From Streptomyces sp. NBC_00539 (lineage in GTDB: Bacteria > Actinomycetota > Actinomycetes > Streptomycetales > Streptomycetaceae), in NCBI RefSeq assembly GCF_036346105.1, contig NZ_CP107811.1:1674001-1738000 (forward strand): a stretch of 64,000 nt of DNA, written 5' to 3'. The translations under genes were made by a program, and so were the position numbers. The notes beneath the pieces are model-generated. The model was given only the letters and a program-made list of their open reading frames with translations, made no database searches and had not been told where the DNA came from. This document shows positions 8,837-16,658 of this stretch, one piece after another (position 1 is the stretch's first letter; each line of letters opens with the position of its first letter).

Positions 8837-10135
8837 TTACGCCTCCCAGACCGCGGCCGCCGTGCGGTCGTCGGCGTAGCCCTTGAGGCGGAGCTGGACG
8901 TCCGCGAGGAACGCCGCGAGGCCCGGCGGCTCCGCCTGCGACCAGCGGGCGGCGAGTTCGGCCGGGAGCAGGCCCTCCTCGCGCATGGGAGCCGCGAGAC
9001 CACCCGAGCAGAGCAGCAGGGTGTCGCCGGGCCGGGCCACGGAGGCCCGGAAGCGGAAGCCCCCGGCCGCGTCCACCGGAGGGTGCGCGGTGTCCTCCGG
9101 TTCCAGGTCCTGCCACTGTCCGGCCCGCAGCCGGAAGAAGCCGCCCGCTCCCGCGCCGAAGCACACCCGGGTGCGGCACTGCGGATCCACCGGGAGCAGC
9201 AGCCCCCGCAGCCCGGCGGTGTAGCCCTCCTCCTCCAGCCCCAGCTCCGCCGCGTGGGCCCGCAGCCGGCCGTAACCCCGGTCGGTGAGCCGCTGGAGCC
9301 CGGAGCGCAGGGCCTCGCGGCTGCCGGCCCGGATGTCCTCGGCCAGCCGCTGCCGGCTCCGCCCGACGGCCGCCGCGACGGAGTGGCACAACTCGGCCGC
9401 GGCCTCCCGGGCCCCGGGTGCGGCCCGGTCGCCGCCCGCCAGGGCCACCAGGACCAGGGCGTCGTCACCGCTGCCGAAGCGGGCGGTCAGCAGGAAGTCC
9501 CGGCGGGCTTCGCCGCGGAACCGGGCGGAGTCCCCGCGCAGCGAGGCGGCGCGCAGGGCGTAGGTGCCGTAGCGGGCCCCCTCCAGGACGGTGTCGGGGG
9601 TGATGTCGCCCAGCCCGGCCGGGTCGGCCTCGGGCAGCGCACCCGGCTCGGCCGCGTAGGTCGGGGCCCGGTCGCCGAGGTGGCGTACGCCGGGGCGGCC
9701 GGCGGGGTCGTGGCCCGCGGCTGCGGCGAGGGGACCGGGTGGCTCCTCGGGGGCGGCGGGCCCGGCCGGCGCCGGCTCCGCCGCGGTGTCGGCGGGCGGT
9801 GCGCTCCGGCGGCGCCGCAGCGGCAGCCCCGCGGCGGGCGGATCCGGCGGGACGGGGGGCACGGTGACCTCGCCCAGGGCGTATCCGGTCGGCCCGGGGC
9901 GGCGCGGGTCGGGCGGCGGCTCCTCGGCCGGTGGTGCGGGCTCCGCCTCCCGGCGCTGTCCGGGCAGCAGGGGGCCCGGCGGGTCCGCCGCCGCGGCGGG
10001 GTCCTCGCCGTCCTTCACCAGCACCACCGCCGAGTGGTAGCGGTGGTCCAGCGTGTCGTCCGGATCGGGCTCGCCTCCCGCGCCCTGGTCCTCGTAGAGC
10101 TTCTGCCACCAGTCGTCCGCGCGCCGCTGACTCAT
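8837..10135 (-). CDS. PP2C-type protein phosphatase with long Pro/Ala-rich N-terminus
   Basis: 432 residues. The first 170 are low in complexity and rich in Pro, Ala and acidic residues, so probably disordered. The second half is a PP2C_2-like fold with DFLLTARFGSGDDALVLVAL, then GDTLLLCSGGLAAPM, and near the end the metal-site motif YADDRTAAAVW. Typical PP2C enzymes hydrolyse phospho-Ser/Thr with two metal ions. Here the first metal motif (DGxGG) is weak or absent, so activity is uncertain. No membrane segment is seen. It is divergent from the TrmB/LuxR-like regulator. Related Streptomyces genes sit near von Willebrand or kinase genes, but none is present here. Confidence 0.7.
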   Translation of the reverse strand: MSQRRADDWWQKLYEDQGAGGEPDPDDTLDHRYHSAVVLVKDGEDPAAAADPPGPLLPGQRREAEPAPPAEEPPPDPRRPGPTGYALGEVTVPPVPPDPPAAGLPLRRRRSAPPADTAAEPAPAGPAAPEEPPGPLAAAAGHDPAGRPGVRHLGDRAPTYAAEPGALPEADPAGLGDITPDTVLEGARYGTYALRAASLRGDSARFRGEARRDFLLTARFGSGDDALVLVALAGGDRAAPGAREAAAELCHSVAAAVGRSRQRLAEDIRAGSREALRSGLQRLTDRGYGRLRAHAAELGLEEEGYTAGLRGLLLPVDPQCRTRVCFGAGAGGFFRLRAGQWQDLEPEDTAHPPVDAAGGFRFRASVARPGDTLLLCSGGLAAPMREEGLLPAELAARWSQAEPPGLAAFLADVQLRLKGYADDRTAAAVWEA

Positions 10136-10187
10136 GCGGCTATTCTCGGCCGCCCGCGCGGGCGGAAAACGCCGAATGCACGAAAGA

Positions 10188-10215
10188 GGCCCACCGGGCC
10201 GCCGCCCGGTGGGCC
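10188..10215. terminator. Strong hairpin inside a divergent intergenic gap
   Basis: GGCCCACCGGGC (10188-10199), a CGCC loop and GCCCGGTGGGCC (10204-10215) form a perfect 12-bp stem. The gap 10136-10464 lies between divergent genes, where a terminator is not expected. No gene is supportable in the gap. A 15-bp direct repeat GATGTCGGCGGCGGG occurs at 10307-10321 and 10405-10419. Confidence 0.6.
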
Positions 10216-10464
10216 CCTCGCGTTCCCGTCGTACGGACCGGCGAATTCCGTCGTTCCGTTCGACCGTCCGGGGGTGCGGGCGCCGCCGCGACCGTGGTTC
10301 CGCCCCGATGTCGGCGGCGGGCTCCCGCTCGGCGTGGGCTCGTGGCCTGCGGATGTTCTACTTCGGTGCCCTCACCTTGGCAGAGGGCCCGGGGATGCGG
10401 CGATGATGTCGGCGGCGGGTTCGCGCCGTGGCCGCTTCCCGCCAGGAACGGTACGAAGGGGTGG

Positions 10465-11451
10465 GTGGACGGGTTGCTGGGTGCGATAGGCCTGGACGAG
10501 GGCCAGGAGTCGGCGTACCGCGCGCTGGTGGCGCTGGGCGCGGCGGAGGTGCCCGATCTCGCGCACCGTCTGTCGCTGCCCGTGCGGCAGACCGAGGGGG
10601 CGCTGCGGCACCTGGAACGCCACGGCCTGGCGGCGCAGTCCTCGGCCCGTCCGGGGCGTTGGGTGGCGGCCCCTCCCGGGGTGGCGCTGGGCGCGCTGCT
10701 GACCCGGCAGCGGCACGAGCTGGAGCGGGCGGAGCTGGCGGCGACGGTGCTGGCGCAGGAGTACCGGGCGGAGGCCGCCGAGCCGTCGGTGCACGACCTG
10801 GTGGAGGTGGTGACGGGCGCGAGCGCGGTCGCCCACCGCTTCGTGCAGCTCCAGCTGGGGGCGGTGGAAGAGGTGTGCGCGTTGGTCGACAGCCGCCCGG
10901 AGGTGGTGACGGGCGCGGAGAACGAGGCGGAGGAGCGGGCCGTCGTCCGGGGCGTCGCCTACCGGGTCGTCATCGAGCGGGAGGTGCTGACCCGGCCGAC
11001 GGGGATCCGCGAGGCGACGACGGCGCTGGCGCGCGGCGAGCACGTCCGGGTGACGGCGAAGGTGCCGACGAAACTGCTGATCGCGGACCGGAGTCTGGCG
11101 ATGGTGCCGCTGACGGCGCCGGGCGCGGAGCCGACGGCGCTGGTGGTGCACGCGTCGGGGCTGCTGGAGTCCTTGTCGGGCCTGTTCGAGGCGGTGTGGC
11201 GGGAGTCCCTGCCGCTGCGGCTGGGCGCGACGGGCTCGGCGGAGCAGTCCCTGGACACCCCGGACGCCACCGACCTGGAGATCCTGAGCCTGCTGCTGGC
11301 GGGGATGACGGACGCGAGCGTGGCGAAGCACCTGGAACTGGGACTGCGCACGGTGCAGCGCCGGGTCAAGGGGCTGATGGAACTGGCCGGGGTCACGACA
11401 CGGCTGCAGCTCGGTTGGTACGCGTACGAGCGGGGCTGGGTGCCCCGCTAG
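10465..11451 (+). CDS. TrmB/LuxR-like transcriptional regulator
   Basis: 328 residues. The N-terminal 70 (LLGAIGLDEGQESAYRALVA, then RLSLPVRQTEGALRHLERHG) form a TrmB-like winged helix. The C-terminal 65 are a LuxR-type helix-turn-helix: ATDLEILSLLLAGMTDASVA, then KHLELGLRTVQRRVKGLMEL, ending in a WYAYERGW tail. The middle resembles a phospholipase-D-like effector fold seen in many Streptomyces proteins of this layout, which is an inference from layout only. Such proteins are single-component regulators, not two-component partners. The GTG at 10465 was chosen because GAAGGGG lies just upstream and the HTH begins directly after. The two-HTH layout is common in Streptomyces; ligand and targets are unknown. 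Confidence 0.75.
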   Translation: MDGLLGAIGLDEGQESAYRALVALGAAEVPDLAHRLSLPVRQTEGALRHLERHGLAAQSSARPGRWVAAPPGVALGALLTRQRHELERAELAATVLAQEYRAEAAEPSVHDLVEVVTGASAVAHRFVQLQLGAVEEVCALVDSRPEVVTGAENEAEERAVVRGVAYRVVIEREVLTRPTGIREATTALARGEHVRVTAKVPTKLLIADRSLAMVPLTAPGAEPTALVVHASGLLESLSGLFEAVWRESLPLRLGATGSAEQSLDTPDATDLEILSLLLAGMTDASVAKHLELGLRTVQRRVKGLMELAGVTTRLQLGWYAYERGWVPR

Positions 11452-11581
11452 GCCGTCTCTTCCGGGGTCCTGGCCGGTGTGGGCCGGGGTGCTGTGGTGG
11501 GCGTGGGTCATCGGGACGCAGAGGGGTGAGACCTGGCCGCGGCACGGTGCGGGGACCCTGCCGGGGTGCGAGGCTGCCGGT

Positions 11582-11974
11582 ATGACGACGACGGGGTTCA
11601 AGGGTTTCAGCGAGGCGGAACTGGCGTACCTGCGCTCCCAGCGCCTGGGCAGGTTGGCGACGGTGGACCCGGACGGGCAACCGCAGGCCAACCCGGTGGG
11701 GTTCTTCCCGCAGGAGGACGGCACGGTCCTCGTCGGCGGATCGGCGATGGGCAAGACGAAGAAGTGGCGCAACCTCAAGGCGAACCCGCGGCTGTCGCTG
11801 GTCGTCGACGACCTGGTGAGCACGCGCCCGTGGCGCGTGCGCGGCATCGAGATCCGCGGCCACGCCACCTTGGAGGTCGGCACCCACGCCCTGGGCCCCC
11901 ATTTCAGCCCCGAGGTCGTCCGGATCCACCCGGACCGCGTCTTCACCTGGGGACTGGACGACGCCGACGCCTGA
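11582..11974 (+). CDS. PPOX-class F420-dependent oxidoreductase
   Basis: 130 residues with a split-beta-barrel flavin/F420-binding fold. FSEAELAYLRSQRLGRLATV is the usual N-terminus and DGQPQANPVGFFPQEDGTV follows. Next come KTKKWRNLKANPRLSLVVDD and a C-terminal RIHPDRVFTWGLD. Members named PPOX-class F420-dependent oxidoreductases reduce or bind small metabolites with the deazaflavin cofactor F420, which streptomycetes make. The ATG at 11582 gives the normal family length. It is convergent with rsgA, and a strong hairpin lies between them. The substrate is unknown. Confidence 0.85.
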   Translation: MTTTGFKGFSEAELAYLRSQRLGRLATVDPDGQPQANPVGFFPQEDGTVLVGGSAMGKTKKWRNLKANPRLSLVVDDLVSTRPWRVRGIEIRGHATLEVGTHALGPHFSPEVVRIHPDRVFTWGLDDADA

Positions 11975-12039
11975 GCCGCGGGGTCCCGGAGCGGCCCGGC
12001 GGCGCCGGGGCGTCGTCCTGGAGGAACCGCCCGACCGGT

Positions 12040-12076
12040 GCGGGCCGGGGCGGCGTCGTCGGCCGCCCCGGCCCGC
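12040..12076. terminator. Perfect 15-bp bidirectional hairpin
   Basis: GCGGGCCGGGGCGGC (12040-12054), a seven-base loop and GCCGCCCCGGCCCGC (12062-12076) pair without mismatch. It sits between the convergent ends of the PPOX gene and rsgA and probably stops both. Confidence 0.75.
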
Positions 12077-12082
12077 GGACGG

Positions 12083-13183
12083 TCAGACCCGGCCGCCCCG
12101 CTTCGCGGAGTAGTTGGCCCGGCCCTGGGCCGTCTTCATCCGCCAGTCCCGCCGGAGTTCCGACCGGAGCCTCGCGTCCGTCTTGGCGACGATCCGCTGG
12201 TTCTCGCGCAGCAGCTTGCGGTAGCTCTCCAGCCGCCGCTCCGCCAGCGCCCCGGACTCCACCGCCGCCAGTACCGCGCACCCCGGCTCCGCGACGTGCG
12301 CGCAGTCGTGGAAACGGCAGTCGGCGGCGTAGTCCTCGATCTCCGAGAACACCTGCCCGACCCCCGACTCGGCGTCCCACAGCCCGACGCCCCGCAGCCC
12401 CGGGGTGTCGATCAGCACGCCGCCGCCGGGCAGCGCCAGCAGGTTGCGGGTCGTGGTGGTGTGGCGGCCCTTGCCGTCGACATCCCGGGCCTCCTGCACC
12501 TCCATCACCTCGGCGCCGAGCAGCGCGTTGGCCAGGGTGGACTTCCCGGCCCCGGAGACGCCCAGCAACACGCTCGTGCCGCCGGACACCACCGCTGACA
12601 GGACGTCCGTTCCCTCCCCCGTCAGGGAGGACACCGTCAGCACCTGCACGCCCGGGGCGGTGGTTTCCACGTCCTGCACCAGGTGGGCGAGCACCACCGG
12701 GTCGGGTACCAGGTCCGCCTTGGTCAGGACGACCAGCGGTTGCGCCCCCGACTCCCAGGCGAGCGCCAGGAAGCGCTCGATCCGGCCCAGGTCGAGCTCC
12801 ACCGCGAGCGAGACGGCGATGACGGCGTGGTCGACGTTCGCGGCGAGGATCTGCCCCTCGGAGCGCTGCGAGGAGGTGGACCGTACGAAGGCGGTCCGGC
12901 GCGGCAGGTACGCCTTCACGTAGCGGGGGTTGCCGGCCGGCTCGACGGCGGCCCAGTCACCCGTACAGATGACCCGCAGCGGGTCGTGGGGGGTGACGAA
13001 AGCGGTGTCGGCGCGGACGGTGCCGTCCGCGGTCATGACGTCGCACTGTCCCCGGTCGACGCGTACGACCCGGCCGGGCAGCAGGCCCTGGGCCTGGTAC
13101 GGGGCGAATTCGGCCGCCCACGCGTCGTCCCAGCCGAGGGCGGTGAGGGCGTGCGCGCGGGAGTGGGAAACGGAAGAAGACAA
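12083..13183 (-). CDS. rsgA: Ribosome small subunit-dependent GTPase A
   Basis: 366 residues. An N-terminal OB-fold is followed by a circularly permuted GTPase: the G4 motif LTKAD comes before the G1 P-loop GVSGAGKSTL and the G3 motif DTPGL. A zinc-binding domain follows with CRFHDCAHVAEPGC. RsgA matures the 30S ribosomal subunit in the cytoplasm. The start is TTG at 13181-13183, and GAAGGG lies upstream. A 24-codon ORF with a strong ribosome site lies 63 bases upstream on the same strand and may share the transcript. The assignment is secure because the G4-G1-G3 order and zinc motif are diagnostic. Confidence 0.93.
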   Translation of the reverse strand: MSSSVSHSRAHALTALGWDDAWAAEFAPYQAQGLLPGRVVRVDRGQCDVMTADGTVRADTAFVTPHDPLRVICTGDWAAVEPAGNPRYVKAYLPRRTAFVRSTSSQRSEGQILAANVDHAVIAVSLAVELDLGRIERFLALAWESGAQPLVVLTKADLVPDPVVLAHLVQDVETTAPGVQVLTVSSLTGEGTDVLSAVVSGGTSVLLGVSGAGKSTLANALLGAEVMEVQEARDVDGKGRHTTTTRNLLALPGGGVLIDTPGLRGVGLWDAESGVGQVFSEIEDYAADCRFHDCAHVAEPGCAVLAAVESGALAERRLESYRKLLRENQRIVAKTDARLRSELRRDWRMKTAQGRANYSAKRGGRV

Positions 13184-13246
13184 GGGGAACCCTTCACAGG
13201 GTGGCCCCGGCAGCGCGCGCTCGGCGGCGCGCGAAGAGGTGTGGGG

Positions 13247-13318
13247 TCAGCCGGAGGCCACGGAGGTGGCATTGACGGTCTTGCGAATGCGGGCAGCGCC
13301 CCGCGTCACGACAGTCAT
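13247..13318 (-). CDS. Small ORF upstream of rsgA (23 residues)
   Basis: ATG at 13316-13318 opens MTVVTRGAARIRKTVNATSV followed by ASG and TGA. GGAGGTGAG lies about seven bases upstream, a far better ribosome site than that of rsgA itself. The 63 bases from its stop to the rsgA start contain GCGCGC arms around TCGGCG. It may be a translated leader or a small protein; I recognise no family. Confidence 0.45.
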   Translation of the reverse strand: MTVVTRGAARIRKTVNATSVASG

Positions 13319-13458
13319 CAATGGACTCACCTCCGGGTCATGCACGAACTGGCCGTTCCCCGACCGGCACAACGGGTGGCGGCGGCCGGGAACGGGCTCA
13401 CCGTAACAACGCCGCCGCGGCCGACGCCAACGCTTTTTCCGGCCCGTTCAAAAGGGCG

Positions 13459-13541
13459 GCGGCCTCACTGCTCCGGCAGGCGGGCTCCCTGCTCGCACAG
13501 CGGAGCCACTGCTCGCGCAGGCGGAGTCAGTGCTTGCGCAG
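13459..13541. repeat. Four degenerate 20-21-bp tandem repeats at the 3' end of the YihY gene
   Basis: Units start at 13459, 13480, 13500 and 13521 and share GCGGAGYCACTGCTCGCGCAG-like sequence on the plus strand. The last unit contains the final codons and stop of the membrane-protein gene; the others lie beyond the stop. They seem to be decayed copies of the gene's own end. Confidence 0.65.
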
Positions 13542-14651
13542 CCGCGCGGAATAGTCGTCCGGCGGCAGGAAGTTCGACCAGCGTTCGGGGAACTCCGAGG
13601 GCATTCCGGCGTCCTCGTCGTCCTCGGACTCCCCCTCGGCCAGTGCCCGCCAGGCCGCCGCACGCGCGATCAGCTGGGCGGCCTCCGCCTCCCGCACCCG
13701 CTCGTTCGCCTCGCGCGCCGCCGCCGTCGCCAACGACGGCCAGACCCGGTCGATGGCGGCGTTGACGGCGGCGCCGACGAGCACGGCGAACGCCGAGACG
13801 CCGATCCACAGCAGCACGGCCACGGGCGCGGCCAGGGACCCGTAGATCGTCGGCCCCTCGACGGTGTTGGTCAGGTAGATCCGCAACAGGAACGAGCCGA
13901 GCACCCACATGGCCAGGGCCACGAGCGCGCCCGGCACGTCCTCGATCCACGGGGACCGGACCGGGACGGAGACGTGGTAGAGCGTCGTCAGGAAGACGAT
14001 CGAGAGCAGCGTGACGGTCGGCCAGTACAGCACGGCGATCACTTCCGTGCTCCAGGGCACCCACCGCACCACGGCGTCGGGGCCGGCGACCATCAGGGGC
14101 AGGACGATCGCGCCGACCACGAGGGCGACCACGTACAGCAGGAACGCCAGCAGCCGGGTCTTGACGATGCCGCGCTGCCCGTCGAGGCCGTACATCACCG
14201 TGATGGTGTCGATGAAGACGTTGACTGCCCGCGATCCCGACCACAGGGCGAAGGCGAAGCCGATCGAGATGAGGTCGGGGCGGCCTCCCCGGGTCACGTC
14301 GTCCAGCATCGGTCTCGCGATCTCGTTGACGCCCCGGTCGGACAGGACGGTGCCGACCGCCCGCAGGATGTTCTCCTCGATGCTGGCGACGAACGTGCCG
14401 CCCGTCCAGCCGTCCACGTACCCGAGGAGACCGAGGAGGCCGACGAAGAGCGGCGGGAGCGAGAGGAGGGTGAAGAAGGCCGCTTCGGCGGCCAGACCGA
14501 GGATGCGGTACTCCACGCACGAGTTGACGGTGTCCTTGAGCAGCAGCCAGCCCATCTTGCGCTTGGACACGTTGCGGTAGAGCGCGCGGGCCCGGTGGAG
14601 CCGTCCCGGCCGCCCTGGGATCCGCTCGGGTGTTTCTTTTGCTGGCTGCAC
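13527..14651 (-). CDS. YihY/BrkB family inner-membrane protein
   Basis: 374 residues with about six transmembrane helices. Examples are FFTLLSLPPLFVGLLGLLGY, ISIGFAFALWSGSRAVNVFI, then LLAFLLYVVALVVGAIVLPL and AVLLWIGVSAFAVLVGAAVN. The TLLSLPPLFVG start and the MYGLDGQRGIVKTRLLAF region are family hallmarks. The C-terminal 70 residues are charged and cytoplasmic. The transport role of this family is unproven; old names such as ribonuclease BN are wrong. The GTG at 14649-14651 gives only 17 bases to the divergent AidB start. A later GTG or ATG in VSKRKMGW could be real. The extreme 3' end is tandemly repeated past the stop. Confidence 0.85.
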   Translation of the reverse strand: MQPAKETPERIPGRPGRLHRARALYRNVSKRKMGWLLLKDTVNSCVEYRILGLAAEAAFFTLLSLPPLFVGLLGLLGYVDGWTGGTFVASIEENILRAVGTVLSDRGVNEIARPMLDDVTRGGRPDLISIGFAFALWSGSRAVNVFIDTITVMYGLDGQRGIVKTRLLAFLLYVVALVVGAIVLPLMVAGPDAVVRWVPWSTEVIAVLYWPTVTLLSIVFLTTLYHVSVPVRSPWIEDVPGALVALAMWVLGSFLLRIYLTNTVEGPTIYGSLAAPVAVLLWIGVSAFAVLVGAAVNAAIDRVWPSLATAAAREANERVREAEAAQLIARAAAWRALAEGESEDDEDAGMPSEFPERWSNFLPPDDYSARLRKH

Positions 14652-14668
14652 GTCCTTACGGTATCCGC

Positions 14669-16312
14669 ATGGCAGCCACCACCCACACAGTGACCAATCA
14701 GGCTCCGCCCCTCGTGGGCTACGACGCGTACGCCGGCGACCGGGCCCTGTCCGAGGGCGTCGAGCGCCACCTTGCCGACGCGCCCCCCGCGCTCCTGGCG
14801 GAGGTACGGGAGGAGCTCACCTCCCTGGGTCGTGCGACCGGCTCGGAGCAGGCGCAGCTCTGGGGAGTGCAGGCGAACGCGAACCCGCCCGTGCTGCGCA
14901 CGCACGACCGTTACGGGAACCGGATCGACGAGGTCGAGTTCCACCCGGCGTGGCACCGGCTGCTGGGGCACGCGGTGACCTCCGGGCTGACCGACGCGTG
15001 GGGCCGCCCGGCCGGGCACCTGCGCCGCGCGGCGGGGTTCTTCCTGTGGTCGCAGGCCGAGTCGGGGCACGGCTGCCCGATCTCGATGACCCACGCGGCG
15101 GTGCCGGCGCTGCGAACCGACCCGGAACTGGCCGCCGAGTGGGAGCCGCGGCTGACCTCGCACGTGTACGAGGAGGGTTTGCGGCCGCCCGGGGAGAAGG
15201 CCGGCGTCCTGTTCGGCATGGGCATGACGGAGAAGCAGGGCGGCAGCGACGTACGGGCGAACACGACGGTCGCCAAACCACTGGACGCGTCCGGCGAGTA
15301 CGTGCTCACGGGGCACAAGTGGTTCTGCTCCGCGCCGATGTCCGACGGCTTCCTGGTGCTGGCGCAGGCCCCCGGCGGGCTGAGCTGCTTCCTGGTGCCG
15401 CGCGTGCTGGCGGACGGCACCCGCAACGCCTTCGCGATCCAGCGGCTCAAGGACAAGCTGGGCAACAAGTCGAACGCTTCGAGCGAGGTGGAGTTCGACG
15501 GGACGTGGGGGCAGCGCGTCGGCGAGGAGGGCCGGGGCGTGCGGACCATCATCGAGATGGTCGCGGCGACCCGGCTGGACTGCGTGATCGGTTCGGCCTC
15601 CCTGATGCGCCAGGCGCTGACGCAGGCCGTCCATCACGCGGAGCACCGCTCCGCTTTCGGGGCGCGGCTCATCGAGCAGCCGCTGATGCGCAACGTGCTG
15701 GCCGACCTGGCCCTGGAGTCGGAGGCCGCGACGGTGCTGACGCTGCGCCTGGCGGCCGCGTACGACGCCGGTACGGAGCAGGAACGGGCGTTCCTGCGCC
15801 TCGCGGTGCCGGCGGCCAAGTACTGGGTGACCAAGCGGTGCACGCCGATGGTGGCGGAGGCCCTGGAGTGCCTGGGCGGCAACGGCTACGTGGAGGAGTC
15901 GGGGCTGCCGCGCCTGCTGCGCGAGTCCCCGCTCAACTCGATTTGGGAGGGGTCCGGCAACGTCCAGGCCCTGGACGTGCTGCGCGCCCTCCAGAGGGAG
16001 CCGCAGGCGCTGAACGCGTTCCTCCAGGAGGTGGGGCTGGCCCGGGGCGCCGATCACCGGCTGGATGCGGCCGTCAAGGACCTGCTCACGGACCTCGCGG
16101 ACCTGGAGGGCATCGAAGCGCGTGCCCGGCGGGTGGTGGAGCGGATGGCGCTGGTGCTGCAGGGGTCGCTGCTGGTGCGGTGGGCCCCGGCGGAGGTGGC
16201 GGACGCGTTCTGCGCCTCGCGCCTCGGCGGTGACTGGGGGGCGGCCTTCGGGACGCTGCCGCACAGCCTGGGCCTGGGAGCGGTGGTGGAACGGGCCCGG
16301 ATCGCCGGCTGA
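14669..16312 (+). CDS. aidB: AidB-like acyl-CoA dehydrogenase (DNA-alkylation-response family)
   Basis: 547 residues, the size of AidB and longer than ordinary acyl-CoA dehydrogenases by its C-terminal domain. Landmarks are GMGMTEKQGGSDVRANTT, YVLTGHKWFCSAPMSDGFLV in the flavin pocket, and ECLGGNGYVEESGLPRLLRE with the substrate-site residues. AidB of E. coli binds FAD and DNA and is induced by alkylating agents; isovaleryl-CoA activity is weak. The ATG at 14669 has no clear ribosome site, so the transcript may be leaderless. It is divergent from the YihY gene with only 17 bases between. An end-derived tandem repeat and a terminator hairpin follow. Confidence 0.85.
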   Translation: MAATTHTVTNQAPPLVGYDAYAGDRALSEGVERHLADAPPALLAEVREELTSLGRATGSEQAQLWGVQANANPPVLRTHDRYGNRIDEVEFHPAWHRLLGHAVTSGLTDAWGRPAGHLRRAAGFFLWSQAESGHGCPISMTHAAVPALRTDPELAAEWEPRLTSHVYEEGLRPPGEKAGVLFGMGMTEKQGGSDVRANTTVAKPLDASGEYVLTGHKWFCSAPMSDGFLVLAQAPGGLSCFLVPRVLADGTRNAFAIQRLKDKLGNKSNASSEVEFDGTWGQRVGEEGRGVRTIIEMVAATRLDCVIGSASLMRQALTQAVHHAEHRSAFGARLIEQPLMRNVLADLALESEAATVLTLRLAAAYDAGTEQERAFLRLAVPAAKYWVTKRCTPMVAEALECLGGNGYVEESGLPRLLRESPLNSIWEGSGNVQALDVLRALQREPQALNAFLQEVGLARGADHRLDAAVKDLLTDLADLEGIEARARRVVERMALVLQGSLLVRWAPAEVADAFCASRLGGDWGAAFGTLPHSLGLGAVVERARIAG

Positions 16313-16390
16313 GAGCGGGCGGTGCACTGCCCGGATCGCCGGCCGGTGCCGGCGGGTGGTGCACGGGCCCGGATCGCTGGCCGGGAGCGG
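16280..16390. repeat. Three imperfect 34-39-bp tandem copies covering the end of aidB
   Basis: Copy 1 (16280-16318) contains the last codons and TGA; copies 2 (16319-16352) and 3 (16353-16390) lie beyond it. All share a GGTGSTG start, CCCGGATCGCYGGC and a GGGAGCGG-like end. This is the second case in the window of a gene terminus repeated past its stop. Confidence 0.6.
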
Positions 16391-16438
16391 TCCCCAAACC
16401 GTTCCGCGCCGGGATCCGTGCCCGCTGACCCGAGACCG

Positions 16439-16470
16439 GGGGCGGCGCCGCGCCGACTCGGCGCCGCCCC
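16439..16470. terminator. Hairpin terminator downstream of aidB
   Basis: GGGGCGGCGCC (16439-16449) pairs perfectly with GGCGCCGCCCC (16460-16470) across a ten-base loop. The gap 16313-16658 holds this, the repeats before it and an operator-like palindrome after it, but no gene. Confidence 0.7.
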
Positions 16471-16553
16471 TGGTCCGAGAAGCCCCGAGGAAGGAGCTGT
16501 CACGCCGCTCGGCGGCGTGCCGATAGTTTCGGTCGGGCGACCGGAGGTTGGCG

Positions 16554-16577
16554 AGGGTTGCATACCGTTGCAACCCT
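16554..16577. promoter_or_regulatory. Inverted repeat AGGGTTGCA-n6-TGCAACCCT (candidate operator)
   Basis: Nine-base perfect arms at 16554-16562 and 16569-16577 are separated by TACCGT. It lies 82 bases before the start of the GAF regulator, a position that suits control of that gene. The bound protein is unknown. Confidence 0.5.
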
Positions 16578-16658
16578 TCGCCTCCGGAACCAGTCGAACC
16601 AGTAACCGGTCGAACGAGTCACGCAGTCAGCTCCTTGACTGTCCACGGGGAGGTTCCG

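Noticed and set aside
8837-10135. Confident active PP2C phosphatase
   Set aside because: The first metal-binding motif is weak, so I list it as PP2C-type with uncertain activity.
13527-14651. Ribonuclease BN
   Set aside because: Older naming of the YihY family; the protein is a membrane protein without nuclease motifs.
14294-16573. A 759-codon minus-strand open frame
   Set aside because: It is antisense to aidB and partly to the intergenic repeats; its sequence is Arg/Gly/Pro-rich without any family resemblance.
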